Assembly: GCA_016212345.1 (NCBI GenBank) | Contig: JACRGM010000061.1 | Location: 1-7,827, forward strand | From: Nitrospinota bacterium | GTDB lineage: Bacteria > Nitrospinota > Nitrospinia > SZUA-224 | Direction: 5' to 3' | Length of the DNA stretch: 7,827 bases | Shown here: positions 5,506-7,827 of the stretch, piece by piece | Position numbering within the stretch: the stretch's first letter is position 1 | How the letters are laid out: every line of letters starts with the position of its first letter | Position numbers and translations under genes: made by a program | The notes under the pieces: generated by a model | What the model was told of the DNA's origin: nothing | Databases searched by the model: none | The model's input: the letters and a program-made list of their open reading frames with translations, nothing else

Positions 5506-7602
5506 ATGGCAATTCAGGGTAATAATAATATAACACTTTCAACCATCACAAGGTATAGTGATGTGGCAATCGCTATTGGTGTGGTGGGAGTACTAGTCAT
5601 TATGATAATACCACTCCCAACCATGTTACTAGATATACTCCTATCATTCAGTATTAGTTCGGCCCTGATTATACTCTTAGTATCAATCTATCTGATTCAA
5701 CCATTAGAGTTCTCTGTCTTTCCATCCCTTCTCCTTATTATCACCCTTTATCGCCTCTCTTTGAATATAGCCTCAACAAGGTTAATTCTTCTACATGGAA
5801 GTGAAGGGTCAGGTGCTGCAGGACAGGTAATAAAATCCTTTGGGAGCTTTGTTGTAGAAGGGAATTATGTTGTTGGGGCGATCATCTTTCTCATCCTTGT
5901 CATCATCAATTTTATTGTTATAACAAAGGGATCAGTAAGGACATCTGAGGTGGCTGCAAGATTTACACTAGATGCTATTCCAGGAAAACAGATGAGTATT
6001 GATGCTGATCTAAATGCTGGGATTATAGATGAGGCAGAGGCGAGGCAGAGACGTCTTAGATTACAACAGGAGGCAGACTTCTATGGGGCCATGGATGGTG
6101 CAATAAGATTTGTCCGTGGTGATGCTATAGCAGGTATTATCATAACAGTAATAAATATAATCGGTGGACTTGTCATCGGTCTCCTTCAGCAGGGGATGGG
6201 ATTAGGTGAGGCCGTACGGATATATACGCTCCTTACGATCGGTGATGGACTTGTCTCCCAACTTCCTGCATTGATTGTCTCAACAGCTGCAGGGATAGTA
6301 GTTACCAGGGCTGCCTCTGAGATGAATTTGGGGATGGAGTTGACCCAACAGATCTTAGTAAAACCCCGTGTCTTTGTTATAGCAGGTGGCATCCTCCTAT
6401 GCTTTGGGATGATACCAGGGCTTCCCCATATTTCCTTTATTATCATTGCAATCCTTGCTGGTATAATAGCCTATCTGACTATTGAGGCACAGAAGGGAGA
6501 AGAGGTAGAAAAGAGAGAGAGGAGGGTAGATGCTGAGGCAAAGGCCCCAGAACCAGAGGTGGAGAAGCTCTTACCCCTTGATATCATGGAGCTAGATGTG
6601 GGATATGAGCTTATCCCATTGGTGGATACAGAAAAAGGAGGGGAACTCCTAGGGAGGATCAAGTTTATCCGTCGCCAATTCGCATTAGATATGGGGATAA
6701 TTCTCCCTCTCCTTCATATAAGGGATAACCTCCAGTTGAAGCCGAGTGAATATTCAATTCTTATTAAGGGAGTTGATGTGACAAGGGGAGAGGTAAAGAT
6801 GAATCATTACCTAGCCATGAATCCAGGGACAGCTTCTGGTGAGGTTAAGGGGATACCTACAAAGGAACCTACCTTTGGTCTTCCAGCTTTATGGATAACC
6901 GAAGGTGAGAAGGATAGGGCACAATTAGCAGGATATACGGTTGTTGATCTTGTCACTGTGATAACGACCCATATTAAAGAGGTGATAAAATCCCATGCCT
7001 ATGAGTTCTTAGGACGTCAAGAGGTACAGAGACTTCTGGATAACTTAAAGGAGAGTAACCCAAAGGTTGTGGAAGAGTTGATCCCTGGCCTTCTCTCGCT
7101 TGGTGGTGTTCAGAAGGTACTTCAGAACCTCTTAAAAGAGCAGATATCTATCAGGGATCTTCCAACCATATTAGAGACGATAGCTGATTATGCCCCGATA
7201 ACCAGGGATACTGATCTCCTCACAGAGTATGTACGTCAGGCATTGGCAAGACCTATCACCAAGCAATATCAGGCCCCTGATGGAACTCTCCCTGTAGTAA
7301 CCATTGATAAGGATATAGAGGATATGATAATAAAATCAATTAAGAGTACCGAACATGGCTCCTATCTCGCATTAGAACCGAATCTTGCCCAAAAGATATT
7401 GACAAGGTTAAAGAAGGTAGTGGAGAGATTTACTACTACGACCTATCAGCCTGTGATATTATCTTCACCGCAGGTAAGGATGCACCTGAGAAGGTTAACA
7501 GAAAGGTTTATCTCAAATCTGACTATCCTTTCTTATAATGAGGTGGCACCAAATATTAGAATTCAGACATTGGGGGTGCTAAATTTAAGAGATGCAGATT
7601 AA
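5506..7602 (+). CDS. flhA: Flagellar export gate protein FlhA
   Basis: FlhA is the large export-gate component: a nonameric membrane channel with a cytoplasmic ring that binds chaperone-substrate complexes and uses the proton motive force. The 698 residues match the usual length. The membrane half (about 19-328) has multiple hydrophobic helices and the highly conserved FHIPEP-family loop, RFTLDAIPGKQMSIDADLNA (about 152-171), followed by EARQRRLRLQQEADFYGAMD. A charged linker rich in Glu, Arg and Lys (329-353) leads to the cytoplasmic domain, with FGLPALWI (457-464), HAYEFLGRQEVQRLLD and the C-terminal LSYNEVAPNI. ATG 5506 is the only plausible start: an in-frame TAG lies upstream at 5467. 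No clear Shine-Dalgarno sequence is present. The end overlaps flhF by 11 bp. Confidence 0.97.
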   Translation: MAIQGNNNITLSTITRYSDVAIAIGVVGVLVIMIIPLPTMLLDILLSFSISSALIILLVSIYLIQPLEFSVFPSLLLIITLYRLSLNIASTRLILLHGSEGSGAAGQVIKSFGSFVVEGNYVVGAIIFLILVIINFIVITKGSVRTSEVAARFTLDAIPGKQMSIDADLNAGIIDEAEARQRRLRLQQEADFYGAMDGAIRFVRGDAIAGIIITVINIIGGLVIGLLQQGMGLGEAVRIYTLLTIGDGLVSQLPALIVSTAAGIVVTRAASEMNLGMELTQQILVKPRVFVIAGGILLCFGMIPGLPHISFIIIAILAGIIAYLTIEAQKGEEVEKRERRVDAEAKAPEPEVEKLLPLDIMELDVGYELIPLVDTEKGGELLGRIKFIRRQFALDMGIILPLLHIRDNLQLKPSEYSILIKGVDVTRGEVKMNHYLAMNPGTASGEVKGIPTKEPTFGLPALWITEGEKDRAQLAGYTVVDLVTVITTHIKEVIKSHAYEFLGRQEVQRLLDNLKESNPKVVEELIPGLLSLGGVQKVLQNLLKEQISIRDLPTILETIADYAPITRDTDLLTEYVRQALARPITKQYQAPDGTLPVVTIDKDIEDMIIKSIKSTEHGSYLALEPNLAQKILTRLKKVVERFTTTTYQPVILSSPQVRMHLRRLTERFISNLTILSYNEVAPNIRIQTLGVLNLRDAD

Positions 7603-7827
7603 AAAGTTTAGGGCAACAGATATTAAGATGGCCTTAAAGTTAGTAAAGGATGAGTTGGGTCCTGATGCAGTTATTCTCTCCACGAAGAAGGTAAAAGGGG
7701 AGGGGAGTGGCTATGGACTATTTGGGCGCCCAATTATTGAGGTAACAGCAGCCTCAGATGATAGATATACAACAGACATGATCAGAAAAGATAATGGCCA
7801 TACCTCTAATATTCCCTTATATCTCTC
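7592..7827 (+). CDS. flhF: Flagellar biosynthesis GTPase FlhF, 3'-truncated by the window edge
   Basis: FlhF is an SRP-family GTPase that sets flagellar position and number, mostly in polarly flagellated bacteria, and recruits early basal-body parts. Only the first 78 codons are in the window. The start, MQIKKFRATDIKMALKLVKD followed by ELGPDAVILSTKKV, is the characteristic N-terminal FlhF region, and FGRPIIEVTAA fits the family pattern. The NG GTPase domain lies downstream and cannot be checked. The ATG at 7592 sits inside the end of flhA in another frame, an 11-bp overlap typical of translational coupling. It has no strong ribosome-binding site of its own. Confidence 0.93.
   Translation, partial: MQIKKFRATDIKMALKLVKDELGPDAVILSTKKVKGEGSGYGLFGRPIIEVTAASDDRYTTDMIRKDNGHTSNIPLYL

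Noticed and set aside
6186..6662. Two minus-strand open frames inside flhA
   Set aside because: They are antisense to highly conserved FlhA coding sequence and resemble no known protein.

Overview
The window is a slice of a bacterial flagellar export and switch operon, all on the + strand and almost fully coding. The order is fliM (5' end cut off), fliN, fliO, fliP, fliQ, fliR, flhB, flhA, flhF (3' end cut off). The DNA is AT-rich, with heavy use of AGG/AGA, ATA and TTA codons. Gene order and protein sequences suggest a Gram-negative-type, flagellated, probably uncultured lineage near Nitrospirota, Desulfobacterota or a related candidate phylum. That placement is inference only; no marker gene here fixes the taxon.

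Layout. Bases 3-1170 encode the two C-ring proteins FliM and FliN. Bases 1295-4202 encode FliO and the FliP-FliQ-FliR export gate. Bases 4337-5413 encode FlhB, the gate-closing and substrate-switching protein. Bases 5506-7602 encode FlhA, the large export-gate protein. FlhF, an SRP-type GTPase for flagellar placement, starts inside the end of flhA. Genes are mostly 5-16 bp apart or overlapping, as expected for one transcript. The three larger gaps (1171-1294, 4203-4336, 5414-5505) all hold repetitive DNA rather than genes or clear promoters.

The gene content is conventional; the repeats are the unusual part. Four arrays with different units share a period of exactly 7 bp: AGTAGGC-like after fliN, AACTCCC-like inside fliO, TCGAGAA at the first codons of fliP, and GGGAATA across the end of flhB. 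One encodes the N-terminal tail of the FliP signal peptide and another supplies the last residues and stop codon of FlhB. A separate 121-bp imperfect palindrome fills the fliR-flhB gap and ends 2 bp before the flhB start codon, where a ribosome-binding site would normally be. A further hairpin-forming repeat sits between fliN and fliO. FliO is a long form: a secreted AMIN-like domain is fused ahead of the membrane segment and FliO domain. FlhB has NPFH in place of the usual NPTH self-cleavage motif.

Together the proteins build the flagellar C-ring (FliM, FliN) and the type III export apparatus at the base of the flagellum (FliO as assembly factor; FliP, FliQ, FliR, FlhB, FlhA as the gate). 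FlhF acts in positioning and early assembly.
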